From Gorsachius magnificus (Eukaryota; Chordata; Aves; Pelecaniformes; Ardeidae): 64,000 bases of DNA. The position numbers were made by a program, and so were the translations under genes. Under the pieces are notes generated by a model. That model was not told where the DNA came from. It worked only from the letters and a program-made list of their open reading frames with translations, and searched no databases. The DNA is taken from contig CM067095.1 of the NCBI GenBank assembly GCA_034008185.1, positions 6,184,610 through 6,248,609 on the forward strand, given 5' to 3'. Shown here in pieces: positions 22,504 through 33,530 of this stretch. The first letter of the stretch is position 1. Each line of letters begins with the position of its first letter.

Positions 22504-25185
22504 CTTCAGATGAACACACAGCATGGGAGCAAAGTGCTACTGCCTTACGGCTGCTAAGCCACTTCTGCGTTTGGCTCCAAGGACTCTCAATTATTTCAAG
22601 ATGCTGAGATGGGAGTGCATTCCAGTTCAGTGCATTGCACGTGGGCTTCAAATATCCTCTTGTGTTAGAGCAAGAATTTGTAGCAGGCAAATATCTCCAA
22701 AAAGAAGTACTGCATACCCTCTCCAGGTACAAATCTCAGTGAAGCAGGTCTGCGCTTTGGGTTGGAGGCTGTGATTAGAGGGTAACTAGGCCTTCTGTGC
22801 TAGCAATGTGTTGTGGGAATGCTGAATTTAATGGATTCCTTGGGGTTTTTGCATTCTTTTTGCAATTGTCTCCTCCCCAGCCAGACATTCAGAAAGTGCT
22901 GTACATTTCTCCCCATCCCTTTCCTGCTCTGCAAGCATGGCTTTTATATGTTTTTGATGGGTTTTGTTTAATGGTTTCTTCATGCTGTTTAAAGAGTTTG
23001 TGTGTCTTGGGCTAATATATGTTAGTGTTGTCATGGGTTTGTACCAAAAGGGCCCTGGCCTTTATGAAGCATCTTTGAGTAACTCCTAAATGTTGTCTGG
23101 TGTGTCTTTGGCAAACAAGCTCTTCTGACTCCTTCAGCTCCGAGGTTAGACCTGGAACTAACAGCACCATACCGTAAAGCCGGGTTCCTGGTATGGGGCA
23201 GCACGTCCTTTAGATGGAGACTTAATTCTGTAGTGAAATACTGGCAGCCAGCAGTGATTGCAGAGATGCTGCATAACTTTAGGGAAGTGCATGTGTGCTT
23301 ACCAGATACAACAGCCAAGTTCTCGAGGCCTGAACCTGTGATAATGCATCCTTTCTCGAGTGGAGAGAGGTTGACTGCCCACTCACCAGCACATCTTGTA
23401 ACGCTGGCAGGCTCCATCTCTTTTTCTTCTTTTTCTTCTCATCTTGTTTTTCTTCTTCCTCTCCTCTTAAGTTTTCATCTCGCTGCAGGGAAAGCATTAT
23501 CTGGTCCTGGAAGTGCCAGCTACTCCAAAGGGTGTCCCTTCCTCTAATAGCCCTGCTCTAATGCAGAGGAACACTTGCCTGCAGGTTGGGCAGTGATGTG
23601 CAGACCCATTAAGACTTGTCTATTAGCTCATGACAACACTTAAAGCTGTTTCTTCATGTAGAAAAGGTATACTGAGTGCTGGGGGGAATGAGGCAAAAAC
23701 AGTGAACAAGTTATGGCTTGCTTTCAGAAAATCTTGTATCCATAAGAGTCGTCCATGATCTCCTTGCCTCTGGCAGCAGAGGTGAGATTCTCTTTCCCAT
23801 GCCACCTGCTGACAGACGCAAATGGGAACTGTGTAGAAATAGCTTGGGGAATGGTAATTTCATGTTTTTGCTCCAGATCTTACAGAAAAGCCTCTTGGAT
23901 GGCGATCAGGGATTAGTCACCCTTATCATTCATCTGTCCTTAATGCAATAACAAATCTGAGTCTTGCTCTGACCAACCTTGTTTATAAGCTGCAGGAGTG
24001 GCACCGCTCTGTAGATCTGCTAGAGGGACAGCCGTAAGGATCCAGCTGAAGGTGGTCTGCTGGGAAGATGTTTGTTCCTCTAGGTGCAAGAGATGTGGTC
24101 TGAGCAACCTCAGAGGGATCCTATTAGATTCTGTCTTCTTCCACTCACGCCTGTGAGATCACGTTAGAGATGGGGTTTACTTTGCAGTTGTGATCTGAGA
24201 GTTGTTTGAGAACCTCTGCTACAGCATGTAGTCTTGGGTAAATCAAAAGGTAAACGTCCCTCTTTCCTTGGCGACCCTTTTCCTTGAAGACTCAGACTTG
24301 CTACCGTAAGGCAAACAAAGCAGGAGTGGGTAAGGTGACAGATCTGCCCCGCTTTGACTGCAGCTGTGCCCGCATCCTCTGGTGTGGGAGCATCTCCCAC
24401 CGGTTGATACTGAGAGGAAGGAAAGGTAGCTGTGGCCCAATGATAGATCCAGATCTTTGTCTTTTGGGTTGTTTGATTTTAATTTAAGGAATGTAAGACT
24501 ATGTCGCCAAGTCTTCCCCAAATTGTTACACCTACAACTCCTCTCCTCTTCACTTGCTCTGCAGAGGAGCCCTGTGAAATTGGGCCCTCTTCTCCCAGTT
24601 CTTGGCCATTCATGGTTTGAGATGTAGAGATGCGCCATGAAGTCAGGAGCCCCTCAGAAGCCAGAGACTGACCAGGGATGTGCAAATGGATGGAGGAACA
24701 CTTGCAAAGTGGAGACAGCTTCTAGACAAAGATGGCATGTGGTAATCCCTGGAAAGTAAATGGAAAAACAGATGACATTTGTCCTCAGATCTGTTCAATA
24801 ATGGAGCAGTAGGCAGCTGCCGGCCTTGCCTCCCCCGGGCCCTCACAGGAGCAGACAGCCACTTCATTATTAATTGTCTGCTTCTGAGAGTCCAGGGGGA
24901 CGCAACATGGCTTCTGGAGAGCAGCCTGGTGCTTTGGGAAGCAGCCCCTTCCTCCCGCCACCAGGTTTCTTTTTATAAATGCGTCTCTCTCCCTTGGAAA
25001 CGCCTCTTGGTCAAGTGGTGTCCGTGTGGTCACAAGCACTGTAGCCTCGAGGCAGGGAGTTTGCTCAGTGTTCTTGGTTTACTGTGCCACTGTAGCACCT
25101 CTCCTGCTCTGTGCATCATGTTGCAAAAGACCGCAGTAAAAGGTACTCTTTGCCTTAGAGAGCAACCGGGCAAAGCAAAGGCTGT
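22504..25185. other. Unique non-coding DNA
   Basis: A pyrimidine-only tract at about 23419-23467 (T/C mix) is the main low-complexity feature. No gene, RNA or clear transposon is seen. Confidence 0.5.
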
Positions 25186-25252
25186 AGCCCCATTCTGTGC
25201 AAGGGAAACTGAGGCACAGACTTACTGTCACATGGATACAAAGGCCATGGAA
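25186..25252 (-). repeat. MIR-like SINE relic
   Basis: CCCCATTCTGTGC followed by AAGGGAAACTGAGGCACAG and CTGTCACATGG resembles the antisense MIR core ('CCCCATTTTACAG...GGAAACTGAGGCACAG...GGTCACA'). It is short but ordered. The 170-codon plus frame (24779-25291) that crosses it has no domain. Confidence 0.42.
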
Positions 25253-28200
25253 GTGCAACAAGCATCTTCTCATAGCATTTCTTTCAGTTAGAGCTTATCC
25301 TGGTCATTGGGAGGAAGCCTGAAGATGGCAGTGGGTCACTGTCACGGCTTGTTCTTTAGCAGAGATGCACCGAGTCCCATTTATTTCACCACAGTTTTAA
25401 ACTGGAAAGTGTTTCCCTGCTCATGGCTCCAGGCCTCTTTCAGCCAACAGCTTTGGCCAATGTTTCTCCTGTTGTCACCTAGGTTTTCTGCTCCATCTCT
25501 TGCCCCCATGCCCAGTATTTAGTAGATCACATTGGCCACACAGACAATTCTTGGTCTGACCTGCAACATGGTTGTGTCTTGGGTGAAGGCCAATTTATTT
25601 CAAATCTCCAATCTGTAACGAACATTAATTGCTTTATCTGTTTATCTTGAAACAATCATTGCTGGTCTTCCAACCATGGAGTGTCTCTTGGTCTCTGCCC
25701 TTAACCTTTGTGGGAGCATGGCCTGCTCCCCTGATTTAAAAGCTCGGTTGTTTTGACCGAGTACCTAAGTCATGCAGTGGAGCCTGTGACTCCAACACTG
25801 AGCTTAATCTTTAATTTAAAAGGTCAAAATACACATTTGGTGACTTTTACATTGTGTCCTCAAGCAAAGAAGCAGCTTTACTAGGAGATGTCCAAACAGA
25901 GCAATGAAAAATAGTTGTAAAACCTGAGAGCATTCTTTGGCTTTCTTTCTTTGTGTCCTTTTTTGCTTTCCCGCAGCCCCTGAGCTGATGATGGTGGTAT
26001 ATTTGTGTGAGGAATTCATAATTTCCTTTCCACCAATTTTCACCTGCTAATGCTGCAGTTTTCTTTTTTTTTTTTCCTTTACTTTTTCAATATAATATCG
26101 CCTCACAGTGGCTTGCTTGATAATTCTTGCTTGAAAGGCTGGAAGGTGCCTTCTGTGAAAGCTGGCCTTCTTTCAAGAAACTGCCTTGTTCTGTTTTCTT
26201 AAGTGAAACCAACAAAAGAAAATGTTATCTTTTCCTCTAGCACTTTGGATAATTGGAATGTTTCTGTGCTCATAGTGGGATGTGGACTGCCTTGAATTAC
26301 AACTAGCACCCACCCGTATTTTTGATTGCTTCTCACCTAAGCAGTAGCTCACATTTAGAAAGCTTTAGTGACAAGCACCCATGTTTTTTTTCTTCCAGAT
26401 GGCAAAATATTGTTTTCTTCTTCTGTCTTTTTAACTTTAGAGCATTTTCCCTCTGGACAGGGCTTTTCTTTCATTGTTGTGTTCCTTTCTTGCCATGAAG
26501 GGACGAACCACGTCCTGCCTGCCTGCTGCCTGTAGCAGGATTGCAGCCAGAGGAGGATCTGGTGGGAGTGGGTATCCGTGGGGAAAGGGTTACCTCAAAG
26601 GAAGGTGGTGGAAACCAAGTTATTCATGCCACCCCGACAGACTCAGTGGAGCAGCATTTTGTCATCTGCAGTGTCTGAGGATTAAACCCCAAGATGAGTG
26701 CCACATCCCATCAGAATACGATGGTTAGGCCAATATACGTGTGTCCTTAGACATCTACTGGAGGTGGTGTGGCAACCTCAGAAGAAAATAATTTAGGGGC
26801 TACTCAACGCTTCAGATCCTTGGGGGTCTGGGAATTACCAGATGAGCTTTTATCTGTTCTTTATTTTTGGAAGTAGCTAATTTTTTCCTTGTTACGGATA
26901 CTCGTCTCCAATTTGCCATCAGTCTCTTGTGTCTGCAGCTTCCCTGGAATGGAGGGGGAAGCAGTCAGGCCCTTTTCTTGGAAAAGGGGAAAGAGGATCA
27001 TTGACAGTGCAAGGAGGCCTGTGTACATGCAAAGAGATGTGCAAATCCATGAACACCCCTGGACCTGATCCATACTCCTTTTTATTCTTTATGGGGTGGC
27101 AGGGAGGGTGTACTATACAGAAATAGAAGTCAGAGCGTTTAGATGCACTGAACAAAAATAATCTTTTGTTTTGATAAGCACTGCATTAATGATATAATAA
27201 GAAAGCAAGGGCCACGCATTATTTTCAGCTCTGCTCCCACCCCAGACAGCTGCCAGGACTTTTCATTAGCAAAAGAGATTTTTCCATGGCTCCCAGTTAG
27301 GCCAGTGATGGGGAAGGGGAGAGGGAGGCAGCTCAAGTGTTCAGTTTTTTGCTGTGCACCTCCAGGGAGAAAGGCAGTTAAATGGAGATGTGAGGACTTG
27401 CCTTGCTTCACAAGGAAATAGTCTCTTTTATGTGTATCTTGCCTGTGTTGATATTTGAAAGCTATTTTGGGCCACAACAGCAAATTTAATCCATGGTTTG
27501 TTCTCTCTCTAAAGTATTGTACTGTAAAAACTCAGATCAATTTTGACAGCTCCGACTATTTAGATTGGCGAGAAAAGCCAAACAATGAATCACTCTGAAT
27601 ATGTACAGCTGAATTCATCCCAGGGTACCTGTACCCACCTTGCTCTGAAATGAAAGTGTTAGCTGAGATATGAGCTAAGGCTTAGAGGCTCCCAGTTCTT
27701 TTCTGAGCTGGCGTGAAGCGGCATTGCTGTGGCTGGGATGCAAGGAGCAAGCGAGGGTTAATATTGCAGAGGGGTGGAGGAGATCATAGCGGTCCACGCA
27801 CTCCCTGAGAGTCAAAGCACTTGAGCTAGAGTAAATATAGATTCCTCACCTCCTCAGGGTTGGAGCTGGCTGAAAGCGTGAAAAAGGTGTGTTCACGAAT
27901 ATTTACCTAGCAGTCAATTTTCAACAGTCCACAGGGGAAAAAAAAAAAGCCCAAAGCAAAAACCCCAAAACACCCCAACACACCACAAAGCCCTCACAGT
28001 AAGTTATTGGATGAATTCCCTTCAAGTTCTTATCATGTTATTGCCGATGGCCGTGATTCGATATGCAGGAATCAGTGTTCAATTCTCAGCTTGCTTCCTT
28101 CTTCTTGCAGTCCTTAGCTGAGATGCTCCATTTCCCTCGTGTCTCAGCTGGGTAATCTCTTTTCAGGTTTTTACCTGTTGCTGATCACCGCAGCATCTTC

Positions 28201-30030
28201 TCCATTAAATTGATGGCAATTGCAAAGTCCTTTGCAGCTTTTATGGGCTTCATAATACTTCCTCACAGGGAGCTCAGCAGTCTATATTGGCTATCACTGT
28301 CATCCTCTGAAATATTGCTGTCATTCACAGACGTAATGTACCCAGTCCCAAAGGATCTGCAACCTCTGTGCTAACTACAAATAAGTGCAGGGATTGCTTT
28401 GCTGTTAAAATGCAGCCGTCTCCTGAGTCTAGAGAAGGAGCTGCATGGCCAAGTTACCAGCAAACAGTGGTTTGCCTGTTTCTTGGGGGAGATGACCAGC
28501 TTTTGGCCAGAGACAGGAGAAATAACTCCTTTTACAGGCTTTCCATCCTAATGTGCACGGCAAGCAGATATAGGGCTGGGCATTCTTAGGAAACAAGAGT
28601 GCGTTCAGATCTCATAACCTAATTTTCTCCATCTCCTTTGTAACTGGCCATTGGTCACTGTTCACTCTCTGGGCAGAAGGCAGGCCTGGGGACCGGGGCA
28701 AGGCAGTCGGTCGGGCAGACCTGAATGGCTGGCTCAGCCCAGCACGCCTGCGCGTTACCTGCTGCCCTGTGATTCCCCAGCCTAGGATTTGGGAAATAAC
28801 ATCTATCTCCGCTCAAGTCGCCTTGAAGCCACATCTGGGGAAGGATACAAGTAATGCTGCCTGGACCAATGGGCAGGAGAAAGACAAATCACATACATTA
28901 GTATTTTCAGGGGTGCTTGTCCAGAGATAAGCCCATAGTTCAGTGGGAAAACTACAGCACCCTGATTTTCATGAGCATCAAGTGTTAACATCTGTGGAGC
29001 AGAAGGGCTTTTGCCTGCAGGGCCCATGTCCAAAAGATCCCCTTGCAGAGGGGGAAGGAGGCAGAGTCATCCCGGTGTGGTTACTTAATCCCTCTCCAAA
29101 GGCAGAAAGCATCTCCCTCTGAGGTCCATCCTTCCACTGCCGTTTGTTGCTCCAGGCACCAACCTGTTGTGGCAGTAAGGCACACCTCCAGTATTTCATC
29201 TGCTGCCCATAGCACTGGCTGCTGGGATCATCGGTGCTTTGGTTTGGCACGTTTTTGTTCATCCACCCAACAGGAAGAGCAGAATGTGGCACTTCTCAGC
29301 CAGGCCTGAGGAACCTGCTGATTTTTGGCCAGGCTGTAGGAGCCGTAGGGGTGTTGTTCCCCTGACTTGCTGTGTAAATTGCTTCCCCTCCTCATTTTTG
29401 TGCTTCTGTTTTCCCCCTCAGCCTGTCCCTGTGTGTGTCGGTACAGTGCATCTTTGGGGTTACCACCGTTCGTGTCAATGCAGCATCTCGTACTGTGGTC
29501 CTCTGAGGTCCACAATACCCAAGTCCTGTTAAAGCTCTAGCTTAAAGCAGTCGTGCACAATCTTTCAAACCTGTCTCCTGTGTGGCTGGAGCCCCATCTG
29601 ACCCAGAAACAGGGATTATTATGGTTAAACTGTGTAGAGACGGACTGCTAGACACAGAATTGCAGCAAAGCTCCTGACGTGCTTTTTCCTTAATCCAGCG
29701 CCTGCCAGCAAATGCCACAGATAGCACAAATGGGATGGGGGAGCTGGGCACTGGGAGGGAGGGTGAAAGTGGCAGCTCAAATGAAAGGAAAAGGAGGGGG
29801 GAAAGAAAAAAATCCCTGTAAGTGCGGGTGAATTACTGCCGCGCTTATTCTGCGCCGTTTATGTGGGGCAAGGGACTTGTTTGACTTCTTGGTGTTGGTG
29901 GCTTCTAGGAGTTGAATTCTCACTCTGCAGTAAAGTGCCAAAAGGGAGACATATACACATTACCAGGAAATCATAAAAAAGAGCCAGTAAAGGGCTTGTT
30001 GCTCACACACCAGGAGGGTGGGAGCGAGGG
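25253..30030. other. Unique non-coding DNA
   Basis: CNE-like pockets are at 25585-25680 (two TTATCT words and AACAAT), 27500-27700 (TTGACAGCTCC, GAATATGTACAGC) and 28000-28340 (AT-rich, with GATGGCAATTGCAAAG). Low-complexity stretches are T-rich 26060-26105 and an A-run plus A/C-rich stretch 27937-27995. No coding exon is recognised. Confidence 0.5.
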
Positions 30031-30180
30031 GAAGCATCATTACGCAGTGGGTTGAATTGGGGCTGAAAATGTTGCTTTGGGGAACGGGCCAAGTCTGGGG
30101 GGCACTAGTCCCATGGTGGTGGCAAGTCTCTTGTCTGTGGCGGCCTCAGCAGCGACAGTAAGTGAGTGGTGGCAGATGCT

Positions 30181-30520
30181 TCTCCCCTTCCTCCTTCCCA
30201 CCTGCCCTGCCGCCGCCTGTGCCGGGATCCCGCCTGCCTCCGTATTGCCTCCCAAGGGCAGCTGGAGGGAGGCAGGGAAGCCGCAGACCTCGCGCTGCCC
30301 CTGGGAGCCTTCCAGCCGGCACAGGCAGTGCCGATGCCCGCGTGAGCCATCAGCAAGCTGCTAATTGCCTGGAGCAGGAGCGGAGCAGGACGGGAGCAGC
30401 CCCTTGGATGGGTGTCTCCATGTCGCAATACCTCACGGTGCGGCACAGTGCGCTCACCAGCTCGACGTGCCCTGCGGCTCCTCCGGGTGCAGTTGAGGCT
30501 GGATACGACGAAATCCAAGG
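30181..30520. promoter_or_regulatory. CpG-dense patch
   Basis: By hand count there are 24 CpG dinucleotides in 340 bases in a GC-rich background. This is near or above the classical CpG-island ratio. It could be an orphan or alternative promoter island, or just a GC-rich stretch. No TATA box, known first exon or convincing coding frame accompanies it. Confidence 0.35.
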
Positions 30521-30539
30521 GCAGCGCTCTTCGATGCTG

Positions 30540-30740
30540 GCATTGCACCCAGGGAAGAGCCTTGCTGCGTGGAGCATAAACAAAATCCTTAATTTACAGC
30601 CAATGATTTGTTGTGCTGCTTGCTGAAATGATATTACAGCCAGCTGCACGCTGGCTTACGCCCTCTGACAGTGAGATCTATAACGTCAGTGTGGCAGAAG
30701 CTATCGCTGCTCGCTGAGAGCAAGGCCAGCGGGAGGCTGA
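30540..30740. promoter_or_regulatory. CNE-like block next to the CpG patch
   Basis: Compact, repeat-free block with AATCCTTAATTTACAGCCAA near 30586, CAGCTGCACGCTGGC near 30640 and an ATAACGTCAG CREB-like word near 30680. Its position directly beside the CpG-dense patch makes a promoter-enhancer unit possible, by inference. Confidence 0.33.
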
Positions 30741-32782
30741 GAAATGCCAGCTGCAATTGAAAAGAAGGGGTGACAGCCTCAGCTGGCATGAGCCAGGGTA
30801 GCGCTGCACCAGCCGGTGTTTGCCCAGGCCTGGGGTGCTGCAGTGGAAGGATCCGGCCCGTTTTGCATGCGGGGAGAAGTCCTTTGCGTTAACAGACATG
30901 TTTGCAGGCTGTGTGCTGAGAAAATTGCGTGCAGCTCCTTCTTTTTGATGGACATTGAAGAAAAATATTGTCTTAGATGCAAGGAAGTCTGGAGGAAGAG
31001 GCGTTGGCATTTCTTTTGTGCAATAATATGGAGGGGTTGGTTTGGTAGAGATTCTCTTTCTAGGGTTCATGAAGGGGCCTGTTTAATCCATGCCTGTATT
31101 TCCAGTTCAGCCTGTGCTTCATTGAGGGAAAGACTCCATGGGCAGCACTTTTTGTTTCTAGTGCCCTCATTACTGTGGCACCCTAAACCTCTTGGCTACC
31201 ATGTGCATGTAAATTAAATAAGGAAAAAAAAAAAAAAAAAAAATCCTGTGCGTGACTGGTGATCAAAGGTAGGGAGCTCGCAGCCTAACAGGCGTTTAAA
31301 AAAACACTTGAAATTCTCGTTGATCTTTTATCATTGCTGGCTGTGCGTGCCAACTCTTTGGAAAGCTGTGGTCTGTGTATTACGTTTATTGTGGCTCCAT
31401 CTGTGACAGCTTCTTGGAGACAGAAAGGGAACTCACGGGGCAGACGCTGGATGATGGCCAAAGAAAGGCAATGTACACCGGGAAGAAGCTACAACTCATT
31501 CAGTGCAATCATAGTGGCAGAAAAACATCGATGGTGGTAGAAAAGCTTGCTGAGGTCAGCGATGAGAGATGGCTTGTCAAACACCATTAGTCCAATTTTG
31601 AGACAATTCCTTCTCCTCCCTCTGTGGGCAGCTGCCCAGGTGTGTGGACCTCCAAAACGTGCTCCTCTGTAACATGCCAGATTTGCTTTGGATGACTGTG
31701 TAATGGGCTACCTTAGAGAAAAAATTACATTATCCTTTGAAGCGCGCAAGGCTGGATTGCTCAAGGGAAGCCCTCGCGCAGCAGCTGCGCTCTCCGAGCA
31801 TCCTCCAGACAGGAGGTCAGGGGCTGCTCTCACGCGAGCCAAACCGGGGGGGCTGCGCAGGGGGGTGGCCGATGTGAACCAGAAATCCTACGCCAGCAGC
31901 GCAAACTGGTGACAGCTCAGTCCCAACAAACTCAGCCCAGGTGTAGCTGCCTCCTGCTGCCTTTTTACCAGCCTGGGGATGGCTGAGGCACTGATGGAGA
32001 ATGGCACTGAAGCACTGGGGTATCCTCGATGGAGGGCTGGGGGGCTGGAGTGCAGGCAGCCCCCTTCCCTCGCTGCCTGCCTGTGGACTCTTGCCTTGGA
32101 TACTCTGCATGGTGGGTTGAATCCAAGCGTGGGTGGATTTATCGTCTGGGCAGGATGTTACCATTGCATTTAGCCCTGCAAACCTCTGCTGGATAAATTA
32201 ACTCATTGCCTGTCCTGGTCGGTCGGTGTCCCAGTCGCTGCGTGAAGGAGCAGGGGAGGCAGTCAAGTGTCTCCTTGTCTGTTGAAAAGGGCTGCTGTGA
32301 CCCAGCATCAGCAGACCTCCAGAAATGCTCCCTTCCCTTGATGCCTTTCCCCTCCTTGGGAGAGGCAGGTTAATTAAACCAAGCAGCTTTGTGGCCGCAG
32401 GGAGCTGGACTGCTGTGGGGAGAGGATTGCCTGGCGCTTGGCTGCGCCATGCAGGGCTGCCTCTCTTAAATCTCTGCCCTGTTAAATGGGATTGGCTTGT
32501 CTGCGAGCAGGCAAAATGCCCTTCTAGCACATGGGCATTAGTGTAAGAGGGTGAAGCTGCCAAGACATCATTGCTGATCATTAAGCGTGTTTATAAAGGC
32601 AAGGCCAGGAGCCAGGAGGGCCCCACTGATCCAGTCCTGCCGCTGCAGCTGAGCCAGCGGTTAGGGGATGCAGCGTGGGTAGCTCTGCTCCCAGCTAGAC
32701 TAACTTTTAAACTAAAAAAGCGGGATGCAAGTCAGGTCCAAGGACTGGCTGTGTGCCTTGCTGGAGGCGGTGGTGTGGTGAT
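30741..32782. other. Unique non-coding DNA
   Basis: A 20-base A-run (31224-31243) follows an ATTAAATAAGG stretch. Frames of up to 133 codons have no recognised domain. GC-rich pockets lie near 31740-31870. Confidence 0.5.
31224..31243 (+). repeat. A(20) run
   Basis: A pure A-run preceded by ATTAAATAAGG. It may be a retroposon tail, but no parent gene or SINE body is recognisable upstream. Confidence 0.8.
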
Positions 32783-33056
32783 CACAGAATCACAGGATGG
32801 CAAGGGTTGGAAGGGAGATCATCCAGTCCAACCCCCCTGCTAAAGCAGGCTCACCTAGAGCATGTTACACAGGACTTCATCCAGGCGGGCTTTGAATATC
32901 TCCAGAGAAGGAGACTCCACAGCCCCCCTGAGCAGCCTGTTCCAGTGCTCTGTCACCCTCAGAGTAAAGAAGTTTTTCCTCATATTCAACTGAAACCTCT
33001 TATGTTTCAGTTTGTGCCCATTGCCCCTTGTCCTGTTGCTGAGCACCACTGATAAT
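32783..33056 (-). mobile_element. CR1 LINE, short 3' end
   Basis: Starts with TCACAGAATCACAGGATGG (reverse complement of a CR1 3' end) and runs through the same 3' UTR as the copies at 3865 and 62434. It stops near 33056, before ORF2. A few bases of the left part (the 'ACCTCAGG' segment) are missing relative to those copies. It is a severely 5'-truncated insertion without coding content. Confidence 0.92.
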
Positions 33057-33307
33057 GGAGAGTGTTGTGCTCTGTGGGTGGGGGTGCCCTCCCTGGGGCC
33101 ATGTCCTTTGCCCCTGCAATGGAGGGATGGGTCTGGGGCCAGGGACACCCCGCTGGTACCTGCTGACATGCAGAGCTATGCCCTGGTGCAGGGAGCTGCC
33201 TGCCACAGCCGGCAGGTACGGGCGGGTCCTGGGTTTTTGACAGGAGCAGCCGTAGCAGAGTAATCCTTCCTCTAGCAGGGACCACGCTGCAGACTGAATT
33301 GTTACAG
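33057..33307. other. Spacer between two CR1 pieces
   Basis: About 250 bases of GC-rich unique DNA separate the minus-strand and plus-strand CR1 fragments. Nothing else is recognisable. Confidence 0.5.
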
Positions 33308-33530
33308 ACAATTAGACATTAGGAAAAATTTCTTCACAGAAAGGGTTGTCAGGCTCTGGAATGGGCTGCCCAGGGAGGTGGTCGAGTCCCCATGCCTGGA
33401 GGTATTTAAAAGAAGGGTAGATGAGGTGCTTAGGGACAGGGTTTAGTGGTGGGATGGCAGGGTTAGGTTAACAGCTGGACTTGATGATCTTAAAGGTCTT
33501 TTCCAACCTACATGATTCTATGATTCTATG
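33308..33530 (+). mobile_element. CR1 LINE 3' end, different subfamily
   Basis: AGACATTAGGAAAAATTTC, GGAATGGGCTGCCCAGGGAG, the GGACTTGATGATCTTAAAGG segment and two tandem ATTCTATG tail units (33515-33530) form a CR1 3' UTR in plus orientation. The sequence differs from the other copies, so another subfamily is likely. There is no ORF2 content. Confidence 0.93.

Noticed and set aside
23419..23467. Pyrimidine-only tract as a splice acceptor
   Set aside because: It is a long T/C low-complexity run with no well-placed AG and exon-like sequence after it.
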